Positions 28,501-37,018 of a stretch of DNA of 37,685 bases are shown here, piece after piece. Source of the stretch: Coemansia sp. RSA 1804 (Eukaryota; Kickxellomycota; Kickxellomycetes; Kickxellales; Kickxellaceae); the NCBI GenBank assembly GCA_027578815.1, contig JANBTH010000093.1, positions 1 to 37,685 on the forward strand, read 5' to 3'. Positions within the stretch are counted from its first letter, which is position 1. Each line of letters opens with the position of its first letter. The translations under genes were made by a program, and so were the position numbers. The notes below the pieces were generated by a model. That model saw nothing but the letters and a program-made list of their open reading frames with translations. It searched no databases and was not told the DNA's origin.

Positions 28501-29485
28501 TGTGCACAACGTCGGGGACCAGCGCGTACTGAAGCTGATGATGATTATGGTCGCGATGCTTGGCGGACTGGAGGGCCAGATCTACGACCTGGTGCGGTGG
28601 TGGTGCGGCGGAAAGCCGGCCAAGGCCATGGTGTACAAGCTGTTCGGATACGCGCTGGCCTCGTCTGCCAGCGGCTCGTCTTCGCTTACCACGTCCACCA
28701 TGTACAAGTTCGTGCGCCGGCTGCTCCAGCACCTCGACGACATGCACTACTCCAAGCAGCCTGCCGACGCAGAGGGCGCGTATCCGCTGAGTGCGCAACA
28801 GCGGGTTCTATGCAGAGAGGGGTACGAGGCTGGCGAGCAGGGCGATGCGGGGCTCCGGATCGTCTACAGCGGCAGTGGCGGGGCGGGGCGGGACGGGCTT
28901 GTTCTGACCAGAAGCGACGTGTCGGCGCTGCACTCGATAGCAGCACACGTGATGCGGGTGTCGCGGGTGGGCGTGGCGCCGATCACGCAGCACACGCTGG
29001 GGCTGGCGCTGGTTCCCGAGGACGCATCGCTGGCGCTGCACCTGAGCGTAGCGTACCTGGTGCACTCTGTCCGGATGGACACGCCCGAGACAAAGCAGGG
29101 CAGCGTGCTGCGCGGACTGGTCTATCTGCAGCGGTACGCCGAGCTCAGACACATGCAGGCGATGGAGGATGCAGCCGGCAGAAGAAGACGGGCCGGAGAC
29201 GGCAAGAGTGGCGGTGGCGGCGGCCCGCTTGACGTGGTGCAGGAGATCGCCTACAACTTTGCGCGTGCCTTCCATTTCCTGGGGCTCCTGGATCTGGCGG
29301 TCACGTACTACGAGCGCGTGTTTGAGCTCCCGACGTCGCTGAGCCCCGCCGGTGCCGAAGCGCAGGCCATTGCGACCTGCGATCTGCGCAGGGAGGCTGC
29401 GTACAACCTGGCTTCGATATACACGCTCTCGGGGTTGCTGCTCAAGGCGCGGGCCGTGCTGAAGGAGCACTGCACCATTGACTAG
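25526..29485 (+). CDS. Transcription factor IIIC TPR subunit (Tfc4/Sfc4/GTF3C3)
   Basis: This encodes 1319 residues with no intron. ATG 25526 lies in a strong context (GCGACCATGG). Residues 1-220 are acidic, with Gln/Ala and Asp/Ser runs. A basic AT-hook-like patch (RNKKRKPGRPRGK) lies near 222-236. TPR repeats start near 245 (EVNHLLGMANRFYVEKELTQ), with the second helix pair in CAAAWNTMALIREEQGKYSHALQLL. More TPRs run through 600-720, and a final group lies near 1240-1319 (YERVFEL, AAYNLASIYTLSGLL). An acidic linker near 470-490, a glutamine run near 722 and other low-complexity inserts separate the groups. The subunit bridges TFIIIC on the A block of tRNA and 5S promoters to TFIIIB recruitment. 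The acidic N-terminus and TPR layout match the yeast tau131 protein, which is about 1025 residues; the excess is low-complexity insertions. Confidence 0.93.
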   Translation: MGKRNEAATGLEEENMDNNNAGSDDEAQYNSTYDEAALMNAVRSAAEMLAAEGLGNMVDIDSIQRQQEEAAAAAAGLDASGMVDPQYYEHNEDDDQGSGYYSSSDSDSEGNSDNDNYIDKSSSLLTTQLRGLSIPPQRRMSTRRTAAAVNNDTVHREQAADDGSEDNAQEAVVEEGDDDEDSNYRASDASSLSGDDEFHIREIHNAMRVSTGIGRSGRRSGRRNKKRKPGRPRGKQSRFPVYSHEVNHLLGMANRFYVEKELTQAFNTFCDVIRIEPSCAAAWNTMALIREEQGKYSHALQLLTVAAHMNPTDNALWERLYSMHMDTATQLGASVAAGSGGDAEAKKAYAEAEDQALYCIAYVTRNTPLDKDAWARKLALLEKRGNQKAIAKSYRSMLRADPYSMDTIRVASVLYAKQLDDIDAPIAWFAQAIEFYNNQAVEIAEKAVAQTKVQGRKSGGRGDGDFDDSEESSDVDSEDEGEDVYSIEWVRYFRNNPIRTVPMEDMGGYSYSDLNMLAELRLLRREYETTIAEIKRGARFIQGRGRDTAWVALELDDQDDTEYESPDQAGADNQLPIELRVKLGLCRLMLGHAQSAEAHINRLFAVDPVVYEDLYTDVADAYAELGHSQLAVRIYTMLTDHAATDQPSVWERLAKCHRDAGDLASAGAFAQRVIEADPNDLDMRLWLGELYEEMGEVRLAYEMISTAEAIQQMGDAGTALSPDQQQQQQPSAVRGAYRHRFDVDAASQSGAASQTASLLGGVYEAQSGQAAAATQDYVGGLLHTSVRQPSEHTLQKRRNAEEERTRCLAAMRSADVAFRKLDLLKPLISKSSSNSVQVGGDREAVADYCTTARRLFDDWRHMGAFYMTDRSRPFRNYRSTVMSQLESSASSGDIDILSPVGDGQAAVQRRLARMKKRLADKQQQNQHQPTEDNGGSTPEDGDEDGGVATTFRAQLFGRWLDMFLFYAKCLVLQNKHQEALDMLDIVFQSNVFVHNVGDQRVLKLMMIMVAMLGGLEGQIYDLVRWWCGGKPAKAMVYKLFGYALASSASGSSSLTTSTMYKFVRRLLQHLDDMHYSKQPADAEGAYPLSAQQRVLCREGYEAGEQGDAGLRIVYSGSGGAGRDGLVLTRSDVSALHSIAAHVMRVSRVGVAPITQHTLGLALVPEDASLALHLSVAYLVHSVRMDTPETKQGSVLRGLVYLQRYAELRHMQAMEDAAGRRRRAGDGKSGGGGGPLDVVQEIAYNFARAFHFLGLLDLAVTYYERVFELPTSLSPAGAEAQAIATCDLRREAAYNLASIYTLSGLLLKARAVLKEHCTID

Positions 29486-29616
29486 GCCCAGCAGGTGATG
29501 CAGCGGGTGTATTCATAGTATTGGTCCAAATAAGGAAGAAAAAAAACAGATAATGCTGGTCTGAAGAATGTATAATAAAGTAACCACGAGTCTCTGGTTT
29601 CCTCCACTCATCCCAC

Positions 29617-31459
29617 TCAGCTCTTGTCCTCCGCCGTGTCGGTCGGATAGCGCGCCATGAACTCGGTGTGGAAGCGCTTGAAGCTGTCAATGAAGGAGTC
29701 AAACAGGTGCTCCGGCGGCAGGAAGGTGGATCTGAAGTGGAAGGTGCCGGGGACCTGGCCGAAGCCGGAGCCCGGGACCACGGAGATACCGGTGGCCTCG
29801 AGCATCTGCATGCAGTAGACGGCGTCGGGCTCCTTGCCCAGCGCATGGGCCTCGGCAACAAACGCCTGCGGCAACCGCACCCGCGGGAACAGGTACATCG
29901 CGCCCTGCGCGTCGTTGCAGGTCATTGCAGGCAGCGAGTTGAAGGCAGCGGCCAGCTTTGCTGCACGGCGCTTCATGCTCTCGAAGATGTCGGAGATTTC
30001 GCGCGTGTACTGCGCGTACGAGGCGTCGGTGGGCGTCGGCGGGCTGACCATGATATCGACGGCCATCTGGCCCTGCACATTGGGACACAAACTCACCGAC
30101 GCCAGCTTCAGCAGCTGGCCCATGACTGCGTCGTCGATGTTGACGGCCTCGTAGTATCCGCCGCGTCTTCCGCACTCGCCGACCATTCCCTTGGAGATCG
30201 AGTGCAGCGAGAACAGCTCCACGGGCGACTGCAGCTGGGACACGACCTTCTTGAACGACACAAACGGATTGGTCTGCGTGTATATGTTGGTCTGGTACAC
30301 CTCGTCGGCGAGCAGGACCAGCCGCTCGCGCTCGCAGAACCGCACAATCTCGGCGATGTTCGATTCCAGCAGACATCCGCCCGTCGGGTTGCCCGGGTTG
30401 ATCACCACCAGTGCGCGCACATCCGTTCCCGCCTCGCGCGCCTCGCGTAGTCCGCGCTCCAGGTCGCCGATGCTCAGCTGCCAGTCGTTCTCCTCCTGCA
30501 GGTAGTACGGCACCGCGCGTGCGTTCAGATGCGCCAGCGTCGCGGTGTACAGCGGATACTGCGGGATCGGAATCATCACACCCACGCTTGGGTTTGCCAC
30601 AAGCATGTCCAGCACCCGCTCAACGGCTCCCGATGCGCTACAAAATCAAATCGACAAAGAAATACATGGTGGGAAAAAACGAGTGATTTTTTTCCTTCCT
30701 GGCGATCGGATATTAATTGTGCCGCTCAATCGGAAATATAAAAACACGGATCACACACTTTGCCCTCCCTCCCAACTGACTCACAAGCAGAAACAAGTAG
30801 AAAGAAAAAGAGCGGAATCCCCAGGAAAACAGCAACGAAAATAACAACCAGCAAACAAACAAAAAAGACAATAGTACTTACCCGGACGTCAAGCAAATGT
30901 TCTTTGCATCCGCCGGAAACCCATCGCGCTGCTCAATAAACTTGGCCACGTTTCTGCGCACCTCCATGATGCCCAGCGACTGCGTGTACGCCCCAGGAGC
31001 GCCGCCCACGTACTCGAGGTTGCGTCTAGCGCGGTCAATCGCGTCCTCGGGGAACAGCTTTCTAGTGGTATCGATCATATCGGGGCCCAACAGATCTGCG
31101 TACTCCATCAATGCGCTTACCTGACGCAAGAAGGTGATCGGCTTCTGGTCGAGCTGCTGTGGGTTGCCGATATTGCACGCAATGATCTCCTTGAATGGAA
31201 GCGTTCCCGGCGGTTGCGTCTTCAGTTCTTCGCGTAGCTCTTCTGCACGGATAGGGATTGCCCCACGTACCGCGTACTCCATCGTGCGGATGTTCTGGTT
31301 CATTGTATCCAGCGTCAGGACCTTGTCTGCTGGTGACCCGGTGGTGCTGTTTGCCATTTTGCCTACTAGCGTCGAAAGAGTGCGAAGTGTCAAAGGTATT
31401 GTCGTTGCTCTTGTTGTTATTTGTCGTTTGACAATAGAAAGAGCCGGTGAAAACATCAT
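29617..31459 (-). CDS. Alanine aminotransferase, probably mitochondrial, two exons
   Basis: Exon 1 is 31459-30882 and exon 2 is 30637-29617, giving about 532 residues. The join restores the Gly codon in the conserved LTSGAS segment. Residues 1-34 are rich in Ser, Thr and Arg with no acid, as in a mitochondrial presequence. A second in-frame ATG at 31357 (residue 35, good context) would start a cytosol-sized form. PLP-enzyme landmarks include IACNIGNPQQL, YVGGAPGAYTQSLG, the NPGNPTGG loop, LADEVYQTNIY and the lysine of SLHSISKGMVGECGRRGGYYE that should bind PLP. The C-terminus carries GISVVPGSGFGQ and FHFRSTFLP. The enzyme interconverts alanine and 2-oxoglutarate with pyruvate and glutamate. 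It converges with the TFIIIC subunit gene, 131 bases apart. Confidence 0.95.
30638..30881 (-). other. Intron of the alanine aminotransferase gene
   Basis: On the minus strand the donor GTAAGT starts at 30881 and the acceptor TTTTGTAG ends at 30638, giving 244 bases. The intron splits a Gly codon after the second base. Both flanking frames match the enzyme family, and the intron holds a stop just past the donor in the exon 1 frame. Confidence 0.93.
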
Positions 31460-33046
31460 TATGTGTGGCGGTCAGTTGGTGGACAAGATAATAAAACAAA
31501 AAAGTGGAAGGGGGACGGAAGAGAGATGAGAGAGATAGAGGAGGGAAGAGAAAGAGAGATTGTATATTGGATGAGCTGCTACGCGAGAGAACATCCGTTC
31601 GCTATATAAAGACGAAGAAGAGGTGAGGCGAAATAGGATCTCTCCCTGTTCTCCAAGCAGCCCGGAGCATATGGTCAGGAGGAATAGAAGAGCAATAACA
31701 TGGCATGGCATAGCATTAGATTGGATTGGATTGGATTGAGCAGCGCCTTCCTCTTTCCATCTCGCTGTTCCTCATATGCAGCGCACAGACCAGGACGGAA
31801 TGAACCGGCAAGCATGAGAATGGCGGGAAACTCCAAAGAGACAGAAGAGAAAGATGGAAAGAAATTGACTGTGTACAAAGTCCGCCGCTCATGTGCGGAA
31901 TGGATGAGACGCGGGGACTGGGATGTAGAAGAAAATAAAAGCAGGCGTATTGATCTCTGCACCTGCTAATATCCTTCTGCTGCACTTTTGGCCGCCGCCT
32001 TTCATCGATAAGACACAGCAGCACGAGAGCAATAGATAAAGGAATAGCAGTATCTCCATAGCCAACCTTACCTTGGTCAGAAAGAGAGAAACGAAAAAGA
32101 TGGTGGAATATTATGCTGGCAACAGATCGAAAACCAAAAGAATAAAAAAAGAAAGAATAGAAGTGAAAGAAGGAATGTATTGCGACTAGAGATACAATAT
32201 ATATGTGAGAACTGGCTACTTTTCAGGAACCGAGCAAAGAAAAAACACGCTCCCCAAATCAAACAAGGTGGAGGAGAACCTGTTGGTGCTGAAAGTTCAA
32301 AACGATGTCTGAGAAAGAATGAGAAAAAAAGCCAGGGGTTGTGTGTGGGAGTGTGGAGTGCCAGCAAGCAGTGCTGAAATATAATATCTTGATATGTGGA
32401 AAGGAAAAAAGCAAAGGAAAAGAACAGGCAAGCCGGATGGGAGCGACAGCGCCCGTCAATGGATCCCTTCCTGTGCGTTTTATACGCGCCTACAATGCCG
32501 GTTGCAGCTGGAAATCTGTGCGTTTATTTCTTCTACTTCCTCTTTGGCGAACAGCAGGGAGGGGCGCTATCCGTAAAAAGACAAGGATATACGCTGGCGC
32601 ATTACGTCAACCGTCTCTGCGCGTCTTCATTGAAGCCTCAATCGCCTCAGATCAATAGTGTAAAGGCGTGAATCGAATGAGTTCCCTTTTAGGTTCCTAC
32701 ACCGCGCGTGCCGCGTGATTCGCCTAGAAGAAGGAGATGCGCGAGGGCAATTTATTATCTTTCGAAAGAGCGGAGACATAACGCAACAAGAAGAGATGGA
32801 AAAAAAAGTCCCGTGCGGGCTAAAGAGCCAAAGATGAGAGTGAAAAGGGGGGAAGGTGTTTCTCCTTTCTCTATGAAGAGCCCAACTAAACTGCCGCGCT
32901 TTTCGCAAGAAGGCTCCGTCGTCGGGAGAGAAGGCCGGATAAACGCCGTTCGAGCCTTAGCGAGCATATTTCCCCTCGTTCCAGAGAGAGGAACACGTGC
33001 CAGGGGCGGGTGTTATTCAGACCAAGGCCGGCAGAAAAACACAAGA
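31460..33046. other. Long intergenic region between ALT and SWC5 genes
   Basis: These 1587 bases contain the promoter of the leftward alanine aminotransferase gene and the 3' end of the leftward SWC5 gene. The first 200 bases are purine-rich on the plus strand (GAGAG runs), thus CT-rich in the direction of ALT transcription. A GATTG tandem repeat lies at 31719-31738. Short open frames are present on both strands, but none has a recognisable domain or consistent codon use. A small unrecognised or non-coding transcript cannot be excluded. Confidence 0.45.
31719..31738 (+). repeat. GATTG x 4 tandem repeat
   Basis: Four exact copies of the five-base unit GATTG lie about 260 bases upstream of the alanine aminotransferase start. 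Confidence 0.95.
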
Positions 33047-33724
33047 TCACTTTTGCTGGGATCTGGAGTTCTGGTAGGTGCGCTCATCGACGCGGCGAAG
33101 AAAGTCCTGGCGCTCGACATAGCCGTCCTTGTTTGCGCGGCTGAGGTCGTCGCGGATGCCCTGCGAATCCACAAAGCCTGTCCACTGGCGCCGAGCCGTG
33201 TCCAGCGTGTTCTCGCGCTTGGCACGCCGCTGCTCGACCATCTCGGCCATCTTGCTGAACTTGGAGACGGGACGCCGACGCTTCCTTGGCGCATCTGTCT
33301 CTGTCCCTGCTTTATCCTCAGTAGGCGACTTCTTAGGCACGCTTTCGGCTTCTGTGGATTCCTTATCGTCCACCGATCCGTCGTCCACCTCCTTTTGCTG
33401 TTTTCCGGCTTTTGGCTCATCGTTGACTGCCTCTATGCGGGCGCTTTCCTTTTCTTGTTTCTCCTCTGCCGGTGAATTCATCTCCTTCCAGATATCGTCA
33501 ATCCGCCGTTTCCGCTGCTCACTAACCGCCGCTGTTTCCGTTTCTGCTGCCTTGCTGATGTCGCTGTTGCCATTGCCATCGTCATTATCACTGGTGTTGC
33601 TTGAGTCGCTGCCTCCCTCTTCCTCATCCTCTTCCTCCTCGAGCACAAACCCGCTATCGTCATCCGATGAGTCATCTTGTGAAAGATCCTTGCTGTCCGT
33701 TCTGTACAAATCAGCCAGCGACAT
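33047..33724 (-). CDS. Swc5/BCNT-family subunit of the SWR1 chromatin-remodelling complex
   Basis: This encodes 225 residues from the ATG at 33724 (MSLADLYRTDSKDLSQDDSS). The first 60 residues are extremely acidic, as in yeast Swc5 and human CFDP1, where this part binds H2A-H2B. A middle Lys/Glu-rich region with two basic clusters follows (QRKRRIDDIWKEMNSP, RKRRRPVSKFSKMAEM). The C-terminal 45 residues are the BCNT-C domain, with the invariant Trp in ARRQWTGFVDSQGIRDDL and then GYVERQDFLRRVDERTY. The protein is predicted to help SWR1 exchange H2A for H2A.Z. The C-terminal Gly-Tyr-x-x-Arg-x-x-Phe-Leu-x-Arg-Val signature is complete. Confidence 0.92.
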   Translation of the reverse strand: MSLADLYRTDSKDLSQDDSSDDDSGFVLEEEEDEEEGGSDSSNTSDNDDGNGNSDISKAAETETAAVSEQRKRRIDDIWKEMNSPAEEKQEKESARIEAVNDEPKAGKQQKEVDDGSVDDKESTEAESVPKKSPTEDKAGTETDAPRKRRRPVSKFSKMAEMVEQRRAKRENTLDTARRQWTGFVDSQGIRDDLSRANKDGYVERQDFLRRVDERTYQNSRSQQK

Positions 33725-34133
33725 TGTGTATCTTGCTATGTACTTTAATATTCTCACACCACTTTTTTTCAATTCTAAACACAGCTTATATGCAGCGCTT
33801 TTTTATGGTTCAACTACAGTTTGAAGAGAATAGAAAAAAAGAGAATCTCACCTTGTTTTTAGATAATATGATAAATCAAATCTTCACATATATTTTTCTG
33901 TTGGGTCAGATATTGCATATAAACAATTTCATTTTTCTGAATGAGATATGGTTTATGTCATTACCACAAAACTTTTGCTTTACAAAATGACAAGAAATAT
34001 AAAACCAAGACATTTTCTCTTAAGTAAATTTTCTAATAAACTTACGAATTCAAAGACGGCCATTTCAATTTACTAATCAATATATTAGAAAACTAGAAAA
34101 CTAGAAAACTTACCAAAAGTCATTTTCCTCATA
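33725..34133. other. AT-rich region upstream of SWC5 and of damaged gene copy 1
   Basis: These 409 bases are very AT-rich and hold the SWC5 promoter. A TAGAAAAC triplet repeat lies near the right end. Homology to the segment upstream of copy 2 starts only in the last 30 or so bases before the ATG. Nothing else is recognised. Confidence 0.5.
34086..34109 (+). repeat. TAGAAAAC x 3 tandem repeat
   Basis: Three exact eight-base units sit just upstream of copy 1, at the left edge of its similarity to copy 2. Copy 2 has a single AGAAAACT at the matching place (near 35475), so the repeat is an expansion in copy 1. Confidence 0.9.
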
Positions 34134-34735
34134 ATGAGCAACATGATAAGAAGTGCAAAATCGGCCAGTGACTGGTCTCCAAGCGAGCTGTTCGCATATA
34201 ACATCATTGTTCACAATAATCTATCTATCGAGTTTTTTTTGGATTTGAACCCTCCTCTTCTCTTGAATATCTTGGCCCACACATTGTAAACGACTTGCTC
34301 GATGCCCTTTCTGACAGCCTGTCAGACGAGGGATTTCTTCTGTTTCAATATCTGATTCTGGCAGCAGATAAACATTGCTCACAAGAGTCAGCAATTGATG
34401 ACTTTGCAAAGGAACTACTGCGTATTATCGGCTTTGAAGAACGCGAGACCGTCTTGTGCACAATGTATTCACTACCTTTAAAAATTCGTGGTAAAGAGTC
34501 ACACTCAGCACAAACTGACGTTCGTCTATTGCATGGCCTAACCACCGTCGTACTAATTGTCCAGGAAAACAAAACAGTGGAAAGCTATAAGGACCCAGAA
34601 CCACATCTAATAGCAGAGGCAGTTGCTACCTTCCAGAACAATAATAGTCTTCGTTTTGATGCTGGAGTTGATGAATTGGAGGCCATGACAATTCCAGGTA
34701 TTACAATGGTTGGTACCCGAACTGTTTTCTTTTAA
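34134..34735 (+). pseudogene. Damaged copy 1 of a conserved fungal gene of unknown function (frameshifted, 3'-truncated)
   Basis: A 51-codon frame from ATG 34134 runs to TAA 34287. The rest of the protein lies in another frame, open across the T run and ending at TAA 34733. The shift occurs in a run of eight T at 34233-34240, where six would keep the frame and give Glu-Phe-Phe-Gly-Phe-Glu-Pro as in copy 2. Copy 1 stops at GTRTVF, where copy 2 continues for about 65 more residues. The sequence after that point is AT-rich and unrelated. The core (KELLRIIGFEERET, TDVRLL...VLIVQENK, EPHLIAEAVATFQNNN, MTIPGITMVGTR) is a family I believe is multi-copy in fungi. The Asp followed 15 residues later by Glu-x-Lys resembles a PD-(D/E)XK nuclease signature; that is inference. 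Confidence 0.75.
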
Positions 34736-34883
34736 TAATAATAACTTTTCAACTACTTAATAAAAACTTCTACCACAATAGTGAATACCTGTGCTTTTTA
34801 TAGCCAGATATAATTCACTGTTTGAAAGAATACACTACTTAAGATCACATCCTATATAGAAAAATGTTATTCACGATAGCATT

Positions 34884-34916
34884 CGATGTTAATATTTGCA
34901 TCAAATGTTAACATCG
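34884..34916. repeat. Inverted repeat, 15-base arms with 3-base loop
   Basis: The left arm CGATGTTAATATTTG and right arm CAAATGTTAACATCG pair with a single mismatch around a CAT loop. The sequence ATCAAATGTTAACAT in its right half recurs with one change at 35245-35259. Confidence 0.9.
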
Positions 34917-35003
34917 TCATACGCCATCATAACAGTAAACGTAAACATTCTACTCTAGTGTCCTTTCTTCCTTCTTTATATATTACATCCAATCTCGTCA
35001 CGC

Positions 35004-35026
35004 AATGTCACATTGACTGTGACATT
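35004..35026. repeat. Inverted repeat, 9-base perfect arms
   Basis: AATGTCACA and TGTGACATT are perfect complements separated by TTGAC. Imperfect pairing continues outwards (CACG/CGTG). Confidence 0.9.
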
Positions 35027-35505
35027 TTCGTGGGAACGTTGGTCGGGGACTATCATGAGATCAGACCCTGTTGCTCCTTTCCATTATGCATCATATTTTT
35101 AATATTAACTAATAATATAATATTTTTCAGAAATCTTTCACAAACTTTGCAATGCTGACGCTATTTATAATTGTCAACATTCCCCTCGTCCTGAAGATTA
35201 TGATTTCATTCAGTCTTATTCCAAGATAATATATTATAATAAGCATCGAATGTTAACATTTCATCAAATATTTCACTTTCACATTTCACTATCATGCAAT
35301 ACCGCGCCATTCGACCAAGGCAATGATTAGATCCTGCATATCAAGTAAAACGTAACACTTTACATTAAACGTTATTCAAAGCAGAAGAAATCATGACACA
35401 GTTCCCATATGACATTCACTTCTATGTTCCCAGGAATGCGCAGTCAAGTAGCACAATTTATTCACTTGTGGCCCAGAAAACTCGCCAGAAGCCACTTCCC
35501 TCATA

Positions 35506-36310
35506 ATGAGCAATATTACAGGAAGTGCGAAATCAGCCGATGACTGGTCTGAGTGCGAGTTGATGGCATATAACATCACCGTTCACAGACAGTCATCTGT
35601 TGAGTTTTTTTGGCTTTGAACCCTCTTCATCTCTTGACTATATTGACCCGCACATTATAAACGACTCCCTCGATGCTCCTTCTGATAGCATATCCGACCA
35701 AACTTACCGGCTGCTGGAGTATATAAGACTAGCGACCAAACCAAGCCATATACAAAAGTCAGTGATTGATGAATTTACTAAGGAGCTGCTACGTGTTATA
35801 GGCTTTGAAGAGCGCGGAACCTTCTTGTGCTCAAGATGTGTGATACCTTTTAACATCTGTAATGATTATTCACGCCTAGCAGAAAATGATATCTGTCTGT
35901 TAGATAAATACAGCACCATTCTATTGGTAATCCAAAAAAACATGGTTGCGGTAGACTCTATGAACTCAGAACCACAAATCATAGCAAGCGCCATTGCTGC
36001 CTTCCAACATAACAACGTCCTTCGTCGTAGGGATGGACTTCAACAGTTGGAGGCCATGACAATCCCATGTATTGGAATGCTTGGTACTAGGCCTGTTTTC
36101 TATAACGTTCCTGTCACATGTGCTTTGAGTAATGCTGTTGCTACCGGTCAGTATCCTCCTGAACCTACCCATGTCCATAGATGTGTCGTTGCCCCAGCCT
36201 TTGGCAGCTGGAGTGGCGGGATGAAAGACCCAGAGTTCCGTAAAATGGTTCTACAGCATTTCGACGCTTTCAAGACTCTTGCCAAGTCTTTATGGTCAGA
36301 GTTCGTCTGA
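35506..36310 (+). pseudogene. Damaged copy 2 of the same conserved fungal gene (frameshifted, 3' end complete)
   Basis: A 37-codon frame starts at ATG 35506 (MSNITGSAKSADDWSECELM) and ends at TGA 35617. The remaining 230 or so residues lie in the next frame, from a run of seven T at 35605-35611 to TGA/TAA-type stop at 36310. Six T would keep the frame. The 3' frame has no ATG near its 5' limit, only TTG 35600. The protein part is otherwise intact to a natural-looking end (FRKMVLQHFDAFKTLAKSLW). Compared with copy 1, the Glu-x-Lys of the putative active site is replaced (IQKNM for VQENK). Either this is a pseudogene, or a +1 shift or transcript slippage on the T run rescues it. The duplicate lies 1372 bases after copy 1 in the same orientation. 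Confidence 0.72.
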
Positions 36311-37018
36311 ATCTAAATGATTGTTAAAATTTTACCGCATAGCACACTCATCGAATCTTGTATTTGCTTTATTGGATTTTCCATTTTTGGATAGCCTTCA
36401 GGTATTCTAAAATTCTAATATGACTATAGCACATGTACTTGAATCGAATATAATAAAAACTGCATTTTTGTGGCCCTTCATTGTGCGGGGCCCTACTATT
36501 CGCAGTTAGATTCTGTGGCTCAAGTAGAACATAAACGCTTTCTCGACACGCCTTATTCAACAGGACATCGTTTTCTTCGGTCATTTCTTGCATAAAGAAC
36601 TAGAAGCCCCACGTAAACGTGACATAGTCCCCATAAAACAGACTACCCAGCACACCCAGGAATTTGCAAACAAATTTTGGAAATTATTTTTCTGCGGCCT
36701 CTGAAAGACTGTGAAAATTCTCTTTTTCCTTAATGTCAATTACAGGTGGCGCTTAGAGTCGCGAAATGAGCTTGTTTTTTAGGCGGAAAATTTTTCTTTC
36801 TTAAAAACATATAGTCAATGTTCAAGACGTGCTAGTGCTTAAACCTAAGAACGAAAACAGCGAGGTGATTATTTCATTATTCTTACCTCTGTTGTCCTAA
36901 TTAAGTTTTTGAAGCTAGCCTTTTTATTACGTATCAGAAAGTTTCTTCTCTTTTTTGGTATTCTAAAAGCCTGGCTTGACATTTTAACGGTTTATTTTAT
37001 ATACGAAGAAAAGAAAAG
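36311..37018. other. Intergenic region upstream of the Nro1/Ett1 gene
   Basis: These 708 AT-rich bases show no recognisable coding region; a 74-codon minus-strand frame at 36369-36593 has no domain. The last 100 bases, rich in T and then A, look like the leader of the gene at 37019. Confidence 0.5.

Larger units (their letters stand above)
34736..35505. other. AT-rich spacer between the two damaged gene copies
   Basis: These 770 bases hold no coding region that I recognise. They contain a 33-base hairpin-forming palindrome (34884-34916), a 23-base one (35004-35026), and the 12-base palindrome AATGTTAACATT (35249-35260) that repeats part of the first. This could be decayed mobile-element DNA, but no transposase, terminal repeat or target duplication is visible. 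Confidence 0.5.

Noticed and set aside
32650..32710. A tRNA-like TTCGATTC T-loop sequence on the minus strand
   Set aside because: No acceptor stem, D-arm or anticodon arm of the right length could be paired around it.
33129..33824. A 231-codon Ser-rich frame antisense to SWC5
   Set aside because: It is the complement of the Asp/Glu- and Lys-rich SWC5 coding sequence, whose C-terminal BCNT domain is clear.
34736..35505. An intact transposon between the two damaged gene copies
   Set aside because: No transposase or reverse-transcriptase sequence, no terminal repeats and no target duplication could be seen; only internal palindromes are present.
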